The notes under the pieces: model-generated
What the model was told of the DNA's origin: nothing
The model's database searches: none
Seen by the model: the letters and a program-made list of their open reading frames with translations, nothing else
Translations under genes and position numbers: made by a program
Part shown: positions 46,322 through 54,019 of the stretch, one piece after another
Layout of the letters: every line of letters starts with the position of its first letter
Numbering within the stretch: the first letter of the stretch is position 1
Source: an uncultured Burkholderiales bacterium
GTDB taxonomy: Bacteria; Pseudomonadota; Gammaproteobacteria; Burkholderiales; Burkholderiaceae_C
Length of the DNA stretch: 60,904 nucleotides
Assembly: GCA_937873395.1 (NCBI GenBank)
Contig: CALMYH010000080.1
Location: forward strand, 1-60,904
Reading direction: 5' to 3'

Positions 46322-47797
46322 ATGGCACGACCGAGCAAGACCGCAGAGATTGACTACTCCCGAGCGCACGACCTGACGTATGGGCTTCTGGCCCGTGCTA
46401 CCTGCCCGCCTGAACGTCCGTTCGTGCTGCTCAAGGACACCGACAAGAAGGGGCTGCGCCTGCGCATCACCCAGGCCGGGGGCAAGCACTGGCAATTCGA
46501 AACCCGGCTGAAGTCGGGCAAGCTGTTTACCCGTGCGCTGGGTGAGTGGCCGACCATATCGATTGAAGAGGCCCGCCGCAAGGCGCACGACCTGCGAGGG
46601 CTGACGGAACAGGGCCTAGACCCCCGCGACCTTGAGCGCCAGCAGGCCGAAGCCGAGCAGGCCGAACGCGACCGGCTGGCCGCCGAAGCCGAAGCCAGCA
46701 AGGCCCGCGAAGCCCTGGACGCCCTGACCGTGGGGCAGGTGTGGGCCGCCTACATCGAAGAGCGCCGGCCGCACTGGGGCGAGCTGCACTGTCGTGACCA
46801 CATCATCAAGGCCGCCCCCGGTGGGCTGCCTTCCAAGCGCCGGGGAGCCGACAAGGATGCCAAGACCCGGCCCGGCCCGCTGGCCCCGTTGATGCCGCTC
46901 AAGCTGCGCGACCTGGACACCGCCACGATTGAACGGTGGGCCGCCACCGAGGGCAAGACCCGGCCATCATCGGCCCGGCTGGCGTGGCGACTGCTGACCG
47001 TGTTCCTGGGCTGGTGTGCCGAGCACCCGCAGTACCGCGCCATCCTGCCCGCTCAGAATCCAGCCAAGAGCCGCAAGGCGCGTGAAGCCCTGGGCAAGCC
47101 CGGCGTGAAGTCCGATGTGCTGACCCGCGAACAGTTGCCGGCATGGTTTGCCCAGGTGCGCCAGATTCAGAACCCCGTCATAGCCGCCGCTCTGCAAGTC
47201 ATGCTGCTGACCGGAGCAAGGCCCGGTGAAGTCATGTCCCTGCGCTGGGATGACCTGAACACCCAGTGGAAGGGCATCACCATCCGCGACAAGGTGGAGG
47301 GCAGCCGGGAAATACCCCTGACCCCCTACGTGGCCGCCCTGCTGGCCGCCCTGCCCCGCCGTAATCAGTGGGTGTTCTCAAGCGCCTACGCCCTGGACAT
47401 GAGCGCCGCGAACATCAAGCGCCGCGCCACCAAGGCCGCCAAGAAGGGCACCGACACGCCGCTGGGCGACGTGAAGAACCGCAGCGCCGAAGGCCGGTTG
47501 ACCATACCGAACGCACCGCACACACGCGCCTGCAAGGCTGCCGGCCTTGAGGGCCTGACGCTGCACGGGCTGCGCCGTTCGTTCGCCAGCCTGACCGAGT
47601 GGCTGGAAATACCGGCCGGCGTGGTGGCGCAGATTCAAGGCCACAAGCCCAGCGCGACAGCAGAGAAACACTACAAACGCCGCCCCCTGGACCTGCTGCG
47701 CCTGCACCATGAGCGCATCGAAGCCTGGGTGCTGGAACAGGCCGGGGTGAAGTTCGACGCGAAGGCAGAGCCGGCCCGGCTGTCCGTGGTGATGTAA
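46322..47797 (+). CDS. int: P4-type tyrosine integrase
   Basis: The 491-aa recombinase has an N-terminal arm-binding domain (DUF4102 type: LLKDTDKKGLRLRITQAGGK, GEWPTISIEEARRKAHDLRG), a long charged linker helix (100-135), a core-binding domain and the catalytic domain. Catalytic residues are R300 (LTGARPGEV), H415 and R418 (LHGLRRSFA), H441 (QGHK) and nucleophile Y451 (EKHYKRR). It should recombine the 49-bp att sites in tRNA-His. It lies at the usual place next to attL and reads away from it. Confidence 0.95.
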   Translation: MARPSKTAEIDYSRAHDLTYGLLARATCPPERPFVLLKDTDKKGLRLRITQAGGKHWQFETRLKSGKLFTRALGEWPTISIEEARRKAHDLRGLTEQGLDPRDLERQQAEAEQAERDRLAAEAEASKAREALDALTVGQVWAAYIEERRPHWGELHCRDHIIKAAPGGLPSKRRGADKDAKTRPGPLAPLMPLKLRDLDTATIERWAATEGKTRPSSARLAWRLLTVFLGWCAEHPQYRAILPAQNPAKSRKAREALGKPGVKSDVLTREQLPAWFAQVRQIQNPVIAAALQVMLLTGARPGEVMSLRWDDLNTQWKGITIRDKVEGSREIPLTPYVAALLAALPRRNQWVFSSAYALDMSAANIKRRATKAAKKGTDTPLGDVKNRSAEGRLTIPNAPHTRACKAAGLEGLTLHGLRRSFASLTEWLEIPAGVVAQIQGHKPSATAEKHYKRRPLDLLRLHHERIEAWVLEQAGVKFDAKAEPARLSVVM

Positions 47798-47898
47798 TCG
47801 AGTTCGCCCCAGCTAGGCCCGCTTCGAAACCGGGCCGAAGAGGCAGGCCCCCGACTGCCCTGCTGGTGGCCCTTCATCGGGGTTGCATCGGGGGATGC

Positions 47899-49077
47899 AT
47901 GGAAATGGGATTGATTGAGGCCGCCCGCTTGGCTGGCTTCAGGCCAGAGGATGGCTGGCCCACGACACTGACGCCTGAGCAGGTGTTGAGGCTGCAACAT
48001 GCCCGGCTGGGGATGCCGGTTAAGGACTTCAACGGGAGCCCGGCCGTCCGTGAGCTGCACACCCGCATGGGGCTTGCGATTCAGGCCGGGGTGCTCAAGC
48101 ACACCACCACCGAACGAGAAGAGCAGGTAGAGCCCAGCCGCCGCATCATCTCCAAGGGGATAGACGGGGGCCGCAGTTTCTTAGGTGGCACGCTGGGCAG
48201 TTTGCCCGTGGGGTACATGCAGCCGCCGAAGTTCAAGACGGTGAAAGTGCGCCACATCGCCGCCGCCGACTTCGCCGCCTGGCTGGCCGCGAACGTGATA
48301 GAGCCGAGCCCGTACACCAGCGCATGGTTCAAGGCTCTGGCCGTGAACACCGACCCGCGACGCATTGAACCGCCCGCACAGTGGAAGGCACAGACCGCGC
48401 AAGGTTTGCAGCGCTGCGACGACACCGACGCTGGCCGGCTGGTGCGCGTGGCCGACCTGGTGCAGTGGCTGATGAAGGTCCGCGTGCTGCCCTGTCGGGC
48501 CGCTGTCGAACTGGTGTGCAAGGCCCTTGAGCAGAGCCCCAGCGCTGCCGCTGGCTGGCTGTATCTGCTGACCAAAGCCGACTATGCCCAGCCCCTGCCG
48601 GCTGCACATCCGTTCTTCGTGGACACGTTCGGAGAGATGGAGGAAGACGACAAGGGGTTGCCGGGAGCCATCAAGCACATGCGCCAGCTCTGGGGTAGCA
48701 GGCAAGCGCCTGATGTTTATGTGCTTGGCCCCGCAAAGCGGAAAGACACAAGCCTAGACCCCCTGGCAATGCGCCTGGACGTGGCCCACCTGCTGTTCGA
48801 CTATGGCCGCCGCGTGGACCCAGCCGACCAGCAAGCCGCGCCGGCTGCGCCTGCCGAGAGTAAGGAACAGAGACAGGACAGACGATTGCAAGTGTGCATC
48901 GATGCCAACCTGCCAATGACGGAACGTGCCTTGCTTCGGCTGCCGGATGGTGTCGGAGCGCTTGCAGAGTTGGAGGGAGTGAAACGGCAAACCTTCACCG
49001 AGGATGTGAAGGCAGCGCTTCGACGGAAAGTCGAGAGAGAGCGCCCGAAGCCCAGGCTGGTGAAGCCGCCAAAGTGA
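47899..49077 (+). CDS. Large element protein of unknown function
   Basis: The 392-aa soluble protein has no signal peptide or membrane span. The N-terminal third (MEMGLIEAARLAGFRPEDGW) looks helical and could hold a helix-turn-helix. A central segment, VRHIAAADFAAWLAANVIEP, resembles short DNA-associated modules seen in other integrase-linked proteins, but I cannot name a family. The C-terminus is basic (RRKVERERPKPRLVKPPK). The ATG at 47899 has GGGGA upstream; a GTG at 47866 in frame is an alternative. Lying alone between integrase and operon, and closed by its own terminator at 49087, it could be cargo, an initiator or a regulator. Confidence 0.7.
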   Translation: MEMGLIEAARLAGFRPEDGWPTTLTPEQVLRLQHARLGMPVKDFNGSPAVRELHTRMGLAIQAGVLKHTTTEREEQVEPSRRIISKGIDGGRSFLGGTLGSLPVGYMQPPKFKTVKVRHIAAADFAAWLAANVIEPSPYTSAWFKALAVNTDPRRIEPPAQWKAQTAQGLQRCDDTDAGRLVRVADLVQWLMKVRVLPCRAAVELVCKALEQSPSAAAGWLYLLTKADYAQPLPAAHPFFVDTFGEMEEDDKGLPGAIKHMRQLWGSRQAPDVYVLGPAKRKDTSLDPLAMRLDVAHLLFDYGRRVDPADQQAAPAAPAESKEQRQDRRLQVCIDANLPMTERALLRLPDGVGALAELEGVKRQTFTEDVKAALRRKVERERPKPRLVKPPK

Positions 49078-49086
49078 CCCGACAAG

Positions 49087-49110
49087 CGCCTGCAACTTGC
49101 AGGCGTTTTT
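49087..49110 (+). terminator. Rho-independent terminator after the unknown element gene
   Basis: 8-bp stem CGCCTGCA/TGCAGGCG with a 3-nt loop followed by TTTTT, 10 bp past the stop at 49077. It separates the integrase/unknown unit from the replication operon. Confidence 0.85.
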
Positions 49111-49128
49111 CATAGATGGGCGACAACT

Positions 49129-49142
49129 TGCAGGCACCTGCA
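49129..49142. promoter_or_regulatory. Palindrome ahead of the replication operon, operator candidate
   Basis: TGCAGG-CA-CCTGCA lies in the 137-bp leader of the operon. Part of it repeats the terminator stem sequence (CAACTTGCAGGC at 49093 and 49124). It may bind the element's AlpA-like or HTH regulator; this is inferred from position and symmetry only. Confidence 0.35.
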
Positions 49143-49214
49143 TGGGTGACTACATCAACGTGAATCAGCGGCAATCCGTGGCAATGCACTACCGCAGAGC
49201 CTTGGAGAGCCGAC

Positions 49215-49460
49215 ATGACGTTGACCGTGATTCCTGCCCCCGCGCAGCACCGGGCACACGCCCACCACTTCCCACCCCTTGAGCTGGAAAGCCGGCCAGC
49301 CGTACCGACTGAGCAGGCCGCCCACTACCTGAACCGACGCCCGCAGACCCTGCGCTGGTGGGCCATGCGTGACGGTGCCGGCCCCATCCGGCCCTTGCGC
49401 GTGAATGGCCGCTTGGCCTGGCCGGTGTCCGAAATCCGCCGCGTGCTGGGGGTGGCCTGA
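49215..49460 (+). CDS. AlpA/excisionase-like MerR-type HTH protein
   Basis: The 81-aa protein has a winged-HTH core, PTEQAAHYLNRRPQTLRWWA, followed by the wing PIRPLRVNGRLAWPVSEIRR, the pattern of AlpA/Xis-type excisionases and MerR-like DNA-binding proteins. The N-terminal 28 residues look disordered. It is the first gene of the replication operon; its TGA overlaps the next ATG by one base (TGATG). Likely roles are excision directionality or operon control. Confidence 0.75.
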   Translation: MTLTVIPAPAQHRAHAHHFPPLELESRPAVPTEQAAHYLNRRPQTLRWWAMRDGAGPIRPLRVNGRLAWPVSEIRRVLGVA

Positions 49461-49546
49461 TGCTGGCCGCCGTGAATCGCTGGCTGCTGCGCCTCTGGTG
49501 CGCCAGCCCGAGCCGCTGGCGCTGGTTCAGGAGGGCAGCGAAATGA
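49460..49546 (+). CDS. 28-aa coupled small ORF, cationic amphipathic peptide
   Basis: The ATG at 49460 shares its A with the preceding stop, and its own TGA overlaps the following ATG (ATGA at 49543). The peptide, MLAAVNRWLLRLWCASPSRW then RWFRRAAK, has five Trp and seven Arg/Lys. Coupling on both sides argues for translation, if only to keep ribosomes moving. Function is unknown; it could also be a purely coupling device. Confidence 0.45.
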   Translation: MLAAVNRWLLRLWCASPSRWRWFRRAAK

Positions 49547-49866
49547 CCCAGCACCCCGAGCAACTGGCGCTGTTCGACCTGCCGCCCCTGACACCGACCT
49601 GGCCGCGCCGGGGTACTCTGGCCGACCGTGCGCTGGGGCTGCTGTTGGATGGCCGCAGCCTGGACCACCCAACGTTCGAAGCCCAGGCCGGAAGCTGGCG
49701 ACTGGCCGCCGTGGTGTTCGAACTGCGAGCGCTGGGCTGGCCGGTGCAGAGCACCGACCGACCTGCACCGACACCCGACTGCCCAGGCCGGTACATCGGC
49801 ATCTACCGCTTGAGCGCCCGCGACCTGGCCGCCCTGGTGGCCGTGCGTGGAGGTGCCCAGGCATGA
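49543..49866 (+). CDS. Small element protein, probable winged-helix domain
   Basis: The 107-aa protein has a short acidic N-terminus (EQLALFDLPPLTP) and one compact domain. TLADRALGLLLDGRSLDHPT, AQAGSWRLAAVVFELRALGW and CPGRYIGIYRLSARDLAALV suggest a winged helix of the type seen in phage replication or regulatory proteins (a helix pair followed by a beta-wing ending in Tyr-Arg-Leu). AGGAGG lies upstream of the ATG at 49543. Its last codons overlap the primase start by 4 bp. Confidence 0.65.
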   Translation: MTQHPEQLALFDLPPLTPTWPRRGTLADRALGLLLDGRSLDHPTFEAQAGSWRLAAVVFELRALGWPVQSTDRPAPTPDCPGRYIGIYRLSARDLAALVAVRGGAQA

Positions 49867-50723
49867 GCGCCCACCACCGCATCGAATGGGCAGCCCTGCC
49901 GCCTGGTTCGCACCGGCTGCGCTGCCCGGCCTGTGGCCGCGACCGCCGCGCCGACAAGACGCTGGGGGTGTCGGTTGACGCCACCGGGGCCGGCGTGGCG
50001 CACTGCTTCCGCTGCGCCTACGTGGAGACACACCGCCCTGGCCGTGAACCCCGAGCTGGCCGACCAGCCAGCCGGCCGCTGCCGCTGCCGACCGTTCAGG
50101 TTCAGCACCAGCACGACACCCTGAGCGCCCAGGGCCGCGCCCTGTGGCTGGCATCGCACCGCATCCTGCCGGGCACGCCGGCCGGGCACTACCTGACGAC
50201 GCGCCGCTGCGTGCTGCCGCCCGCATCTGGACACCTTCGCTGGCTGCCGGCCCATCGGCATCCGACCGGCCATGTCGGGCCGTGCATGGTGGCGCTGCTG
50301 ACCGACGCCCTGACGCGCCAGCCGCGCACCCTGCACTTCACCTGGGTGGCCGGTGGCCGCAAGGCCGACGTGCACCCGCCGCGCCTGCTGCTCAAGGGAC
50401 ACCGCAAGGCCGGGGCCGTGTGCCGCCTGTGGCCCGACGACTTCGTGTCGCATGGCCTGGGGGTGGCCGAAGGCATCGAAACCGCCTTGAGCCTGGCACA
50501 CGCATACACGCCCTGCTGGGCCTGTATCGACGCCGGCAACCTGTCCGAGCTGCCGGTGCTGGCCGGTGTCGAGGTGCTGGTGATTGCCCAAGACCGCGAT
50601 GCTGCCGGCGAGAAAGCCGCCAGCGCCTGCGCCGACCGCTGGGCTGGTGCTGGCCGTGAAGTGCTGGTGACGCGCCAGCAGGCCGGCGACCTGAACGATG
50701 TTGTTCAGGAGGTGGCCGCATGA
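49863..50723 (+). CDS. TOPRIM-domain primase with zinc ribbon
   Basis: In this 286-aa protein, C21, C24, C48 and C51 (CPACGRD ... CFRC) form a zinc ribbon. The middle carries basic residues, and the C-terminal TOPRIM domain has the catalytic Glu in VAEGIETALS (E203) and the DxD in VLVIAQDRDAAG (D244, D246). This is the domain set of small phage and plasmid primases and primase-helicase N-domains. It makes RNA primers for the element's replication. It overlaps both neighbours by 4 bp, and the helicase follows at once. Confidence 0.87.
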   Translation: MSAHHRIEWAALPPGSHRLRCPACGRDRRADKTLGVSVDATGAGVAHCFRCAYVETHRPGREPRAGRPASRPLPLPTVQVQHQHDTLSAQGRALWLASHRILPGTPAGHYLTTRRCVLPPASGHLRWLPAHRHPTGHVGPCMVALLTDALTRQPRTLHFTWVAGGRKADVHPPRLLLKGHRKAGAVCRLWPDDFVSHGLGVAEGIETALSLAHAYTPCWACIDAGNLSELPVLAGVEVLVIAQDRDAAGEKAASACADRWAGAGREVLVTRQQAGDLNDVVQEVAA

Positions 50724-51919
50724 GAGCCGAACGCGAAGCCATCGAACAGGCTCTGGCCGCTGCCGAACGCCGACGCCCACCGCCACCGGATGGCGTGCAA
50801 CTGGCCCGAGGCGACACGCTCAGTCCTGAACCTGTTCGCTGGCTCTGGCCGGGATGGCTGGCGCTGGGCAAGCTGGCAATTCTGGCCGGTGCACCTGGCA
50901 CCGGAAAGACCACCATTGCCTTGAGCATGGCCGCGACCGTGACGACCGGGGGCCTGTGGCCCGATGGCACACGCTGCCCAGCCGGCGACGTGCTCATATG
51001 GTCCGGCGAGGATGACCCAGCCGACACGCTGCTGCCGCGCCTGGTGGCTGCCGGTGCCGACCGAACCCGCGTGTTCTTCGTGGGCGACGTGGTGGAGGAA
51101 GGCCAGCGCCGGCCGTTCGACCCGGCCAGCGACACCGCCGCGCTACTGGCCGCCGCCCGCAAGCTGCCCGCGCTGCGCTACATCCTGGTTGACCCCGTGG
51201 TGTCGGCCGTGGCCGGCGACAGCCACAAGAACACCGAGGTTCGCCGGGGCTTGCAGCCGTTGGTGGACTTCGCCGCCGCCGCTGGCGCTGCCCTGGTGGG
51301 CATCACCCATTTTTCCAAGGGTGGGCAAGGGCAAGACCCAGCGCAACGTGTCACGGGCAGCATTGCCTTCACCGCCGTGGCCCGCGTGGTGCTGGTGGCC
51401 GCGAAGGTGAAAGACGACGAAGGCAACGAGCGCCGCATCCTGGCACGTTCGAAGTCCAACATCGGCCCCGATGAAGGCGGGTTCAGCTACTCGCTTGAAC
51501 AGTGCGAAGCGCTGCCGGGCATCTGGACCAGTCGCACGGTGTGGGGTGACGCCCTGGCCGGCAGCGCCCGCGAGCTGCTGGCCGAACCGGAAGAGAGCCG
51601 GGAGGCTGCCGGCCCATCCAGCGAGGCCGCCGACTTCCTGCGCGAACGCCTGGCGCTGGGCATGTGCCCGAGCAAGACGATTCAGACCGAAGCCGAAGAG
51701 GCTGGCATCGCCTGGCGAACGGTGCGCCGCGCCGCCGACAAGCTGGGGGTGGTCAAGCGCAAGGGCGGGATGAACGCCGGCTGGTATTGGAGCTTGCCCA
51801 GTGCCGAAGGTGTCCACAAACCCGCCGAAGAATCCGAAGAAGTCCACAAAAAAACCGTGGACAAGTTCGGCACCTTCGGGCCTGACGTGGACACCTTCGG
51901 GGAGGGTTCGCAGCCATGA
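50720..51919 (+). CDS. RepA-like AAA/RecA-fold helicase
   Basis: The 399-aa protein has Walker A GAPGTGKT (57-64), Walker B YILVDPVVSAV (D158) and the sensor-like ALVGITHFSKG, typical of the RSF1010 RepA / phage hexameric helicase group with RecA fold. A C-terminal winged-helix-like part (AEEAGIAWRTVRRAADKLGV) may bind DNA. Together with the TOPRIM primase just upstream it would form a replicative primase-helicase pair split over two genes. It overlaps both neighbours by 4 bp. Confidence 0.85.
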   Translation: MRAEREAIEQALAAAERRRPPPPDGVQLARGDTLSPEPVRWLWPGWLALGKLAILAGAPGTGKTTIALSMAATVTTGGLWPDGTRCPAGDVLIWSGEDDPADTLLPRLVAAGADRTRVFFVGDVVEEGQRRPFDPASDTAALLAAARKLPALRYILVDPVVSAVAGDSHKNTEVRRGLQPLVDFAAAAGAALVGITHFSKGGQGQDPAQRVTGSIAFTAVARVVLVAAKVKDDEGNERRILARSKSNIGPDEGGFSYSLEQCEALPGIWTSRTVWGDALAGSARELLAEPEESREAAGPSSEAADFLRERLALGMCPSKTIQTEAEEAGIAWRTVRRAADKLGVVKRKGGMNAGWYWSLPSAEGVHKPAEESEEVHKKTVDKFGTFGPDVDTFGEGSQP

Positions 51920-52851
51920 ACCAGCACCAGCCGGACCCGTTCGACGACCGTGTGGTGTGCACCGGCTGCTGGTTCCTGGTGGCCGACCGCCGCTGCCGCA
52001 ACTGGCAGGCCGCCCGCCTGTGCGGGCCTGAAGTCGGGGCCATCAAGACCTTGCCCCAGCGTTGCCCAGGCTTCGCCCCCCTGGCAACCGAACCCAAGAC
52101 CGAGAGCAGACCGAGCCCGACCGAGAACAGACCGAGCCCGACCGAGAACAGACCGAGCCCGACCAACCCATCCATTGAACATGAGGAACCCGACATGATT
52201 GTTTCCGAGAACGCCGGAGGTTCGACCTTCACCCCCTGCCCCGCTGGTTCGTACCTGGCCCGCTGCGTGCGCCTGGTGGACCTGGGCACCCAGCAAACCG
52301 AGTACCAAGGCGAGAGCAAGAGCGCCCACAAGGTGCTGCTGGCCTTCGAAATCCTGGACGCCGACACCCGCCGCGACGATGGCGAACCGTTCCTGCTGTC
52401 CAAGCGCTACACCCTGAGCCTTCACGAAAAGGCCGCCCTGCGCAAAGAGCTGGCTTCCTGGCGTGGCCGCGACTTCACACCCGAAGAGCTGAAGGGGTTC
52501 GACCTGCGCAACGTGCTGGGCAAAGAGTGCTTCATCTCCGTGGTGGAGAGCACCAAGGGCGACCGCACCTATTCGAACATCGCCAGCATCATGAAGCCGC
52601 CCAAGGGGATGCAGGCACCGGCCGGAGCCGAGCCGCTGGTTTACTGGGACATGAGCGCCGACGCGCCCGACTGGGCCGGGCTGAACATGCTGCACCCCAA
52701 GCTGATAGAGCAGGTGGAAGCCAGCCCCGAGTTCAAGCGCCTGAAGCCGCCCAAGCGCGTGCAGGTGCCGGCCCGAGCACCAGCGCCAGCACCCGAGCCC
52801 GATGCATCCGGGTTCGACGACCTGCCCGACTTCGAAGAGCCTGCTTTCTGA
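51916..52851 (+). CDS. Putative ssDNA-binding (DUF669-like) protein fused to a Cys-rich N-terminal domain; internal start at 52195
   Basis: The 311-aa frame has three parts. Residues 1-55 carry a small Cys-rich domain (C15, C18, C27, C36, C50). Residues about 61-90 are a tandem PSPTENR-type linker encoded by 21-bp repeats. Residues 94-311 form a domain starting MIVSENAGGSTFTPCPAGSY with the layout of phage DUF669/ssDNA-binding proteins (SYLARCVRLVDLG, HKVLLAFEIL, IASIMKPPKGMQ) and an acidic tail (FDDLPDFEEPAF) typical of SSBs. The internal ATG at 52195 has its own GAGGAA 6 nt upstream, so a separate 218-aa product is likely. Confidence 0.7.
   Translation: MNQHQPDPFDDRVVCTGCWFLVADRRCRNWQAARLCGPEVGAIKTLPQRCPGFAPLATEPKTESRPSPTENRPSPTENRPSPTNPSIEHEEPDMIVSENAGGSTFTPCPAGSYLARCVRLVDLGTQQTEYQGESKSAHKVLLAFEILDADTRRDDGEPFLLSKRYTLSLHEKAALRKELASWRGRDFTPEELKGFDLRNVLGKECFISVVESTKGDRTYSNIASIMKPPKGMQAPAGAEPLVYWDMSADAPDWAGLNMLHPKLIEQVEASPEFKRLKPPKRVQVPARAPAPAPEPDASGFDDLPDFEEPAF
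52087..52163. repeat. 21-bp tandem repeats encoding a PSPTENR linker
   Basis: About three copies of a unit of type GACCGAGAACAGACCGAGCCC in frame with the coding sequence, giving the peptide repeat PSPTENR. It joins the Cys-rich domain to the ssDNA-binding domain and could vary in copy number. Confidence 0.8.
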
Positions 52852-52860
52852 GGTGGCCCC

Positions 52861-53589
52861 ATGAACATCTACCTGGACACCGAAACCATACCGAGCCAGC
52901 ACCCCGACGCCCTGGCCGAAGTCCGTTCAACGCTGAAGCCACCGGGCACGCTCAAAAAGCCCGAGAGCATCGCCGCCTGGTGGGCCACCGAGGCAGAGGC
53001 CGCCGCCGTGGAAGCCTGGCGACGGCAGGCCCTGGACGGTGGCACCGCTGGCGAGCTGGCATCGATTGCAGTGTGTGGCGACGACACACCCGGCTGGGTG
53101 CGCTGCCGGGCACCCGGTGAGAGCGAAGCCGACCTGCTGCACGCCTTCGGCCAGCAGGTGCAGCGCATGGTGGAGGATGCCGCCGTGACCGGGCCGGACG
53201 GCAGGGCCTGGTCGGTCGGTGAACCGTTCTTCATCGCCCACAATGCGCCGTTCGACCTGGGCTTTTTGTGGCGACGGTGCCGCGTGTTGGGTGTGCGCCT
53301 GCCCTTCGCCCTGCCGGGGCCGATGGCAAGGACTGGCCGTGACTACGCCGACACGATGCTGGCATGGGCCGGCTACGGTGGCCGGGTGAGCCTGGACACG
53401 CTGTGTCGCGCCCTGGGCATCACCAGCCCCAAGACCGAGGGCATGGACGGTGCCCAGGTGTTCGACCGCTGGCTGGCCGGCGACGTGGCCGCTATCGAGC
53501 GCTACAACCTGGCCGACGCCCTGGCCGTTCGTGAGGTGTGGCACCGCCTGCAAGGCATCACCGCCCCGAGCATGGAGGGCCAGCCATGA
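52861..53589 (+). CDS. Element DEDDy 3'-5' exonuclease (PolB-exonuclease-like)
   Basis: The 242-aa protein has motif I IYLDTETIP (D6, E8), motif II FIAHNAPFDLGFL (D132) and motif III YNLAD (Y215, D219), the DEDDy set. It has no polymerase domain. It starts 9 bp after the ssDNA-binding gene and overlaps the nuclease gene by 4 bp. It probably proofreads or processes ends during element replication or recombination. It belongs to the same broad group as the chromosomal exonuclease at 41383-42168. Confidence 0.82.
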   Translation: MNIYLDTETIPSQHPDALAEVRSTLKPPGTLKKPESIAAWWATEAEAAAVEAWRRQALDGGTAGELASIAVCGDDTPGWVRCRAPGESEADLLHAFGQQVQRMVEDAAVTGPDGRAWSVGEPFFIAHNAPFDLGFLWRRCRVLGVRLPFALPGPMARTGRDYADTMLAWAGYGGRVSLDTLCRALGITSPKTEGMDGAQVFDRWLAGDVAAIERYNLADALAVREVWHRLQGITAPSMEGQP

Positions 53590-53984
53590 GCGCCATGCAA
53601 CGCAACAAAGGCAAGGCCGGTGAACGCGAGCTGGCCGCGCTGCTGTACCGCCTGACCGGGCACCAAGTGCGCCGCCGTGTGCGCCAGCATGAGGCCGACG
53701 ACGACCTGGTGGGGCTGCCGGGCTGGTCCGTGGAGTGCAAGCGCTACCGCAGCGCAGCGCCGGCCGATGTGGTGGACTGGTGGGCGCAGACCGTAAGCCA
53801 AGCCTGCCGCACTGGCTCCTGGCCGGTGCTGTTCTACCGCCTGGACCGCCAGCCCTGGCGCTGCGTGTGGCCTGCTGACCTGCACACCGGCCAGCGCCCG
53901 GTGTCGGGCAACTTCAGCGACACCTTGACCAGCGACCCCTTGACCTGGTGGCGCATGTGCAAGGGGCTGGGCGGTATTCAGTAA
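53586..53984 (+). CDS. PD-(D/E)XK nuclease, Hjc-like Holliday junction resolvase
   Basis: The 132-aa protein starts MSAMQRNKGKAGERELAALL and has the core E13, the acidic cluster D38-D40 and E50-x-K52 (WSVECKRY), the classic Hjc/PD-(D/E)XK arrangement with an N-terminal RNKGxxGE signature. It would resolve four-way junctions formed during element replication, or act as an endonuclease at the nearby dyad. It is the last gene of the coupled operon. Confidence 0.8.
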   Translation: MSAMQRNKGKAGERELAALLYRLTGHQVRRRVRQHEADDDLVGLPGWSVECKRYRSAAPADVVDWWAQTVSQACRTGSWPVLFYRLDRQPWRCVWPADLHTGQRPVSGNFSDTLTSDPLTWWRMCKGLGGIQ

Positions 53985-54019
53985 ACCCCCCTAGGGCACA
54001 CCGCTGAACAGTCCGACAC

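Noticed and set aside
52087-52163. CRISPR-like direct repeats
   Set aside because: The 21-bp units are contiguous, in frame and without spacers; they encode a peptide linker.
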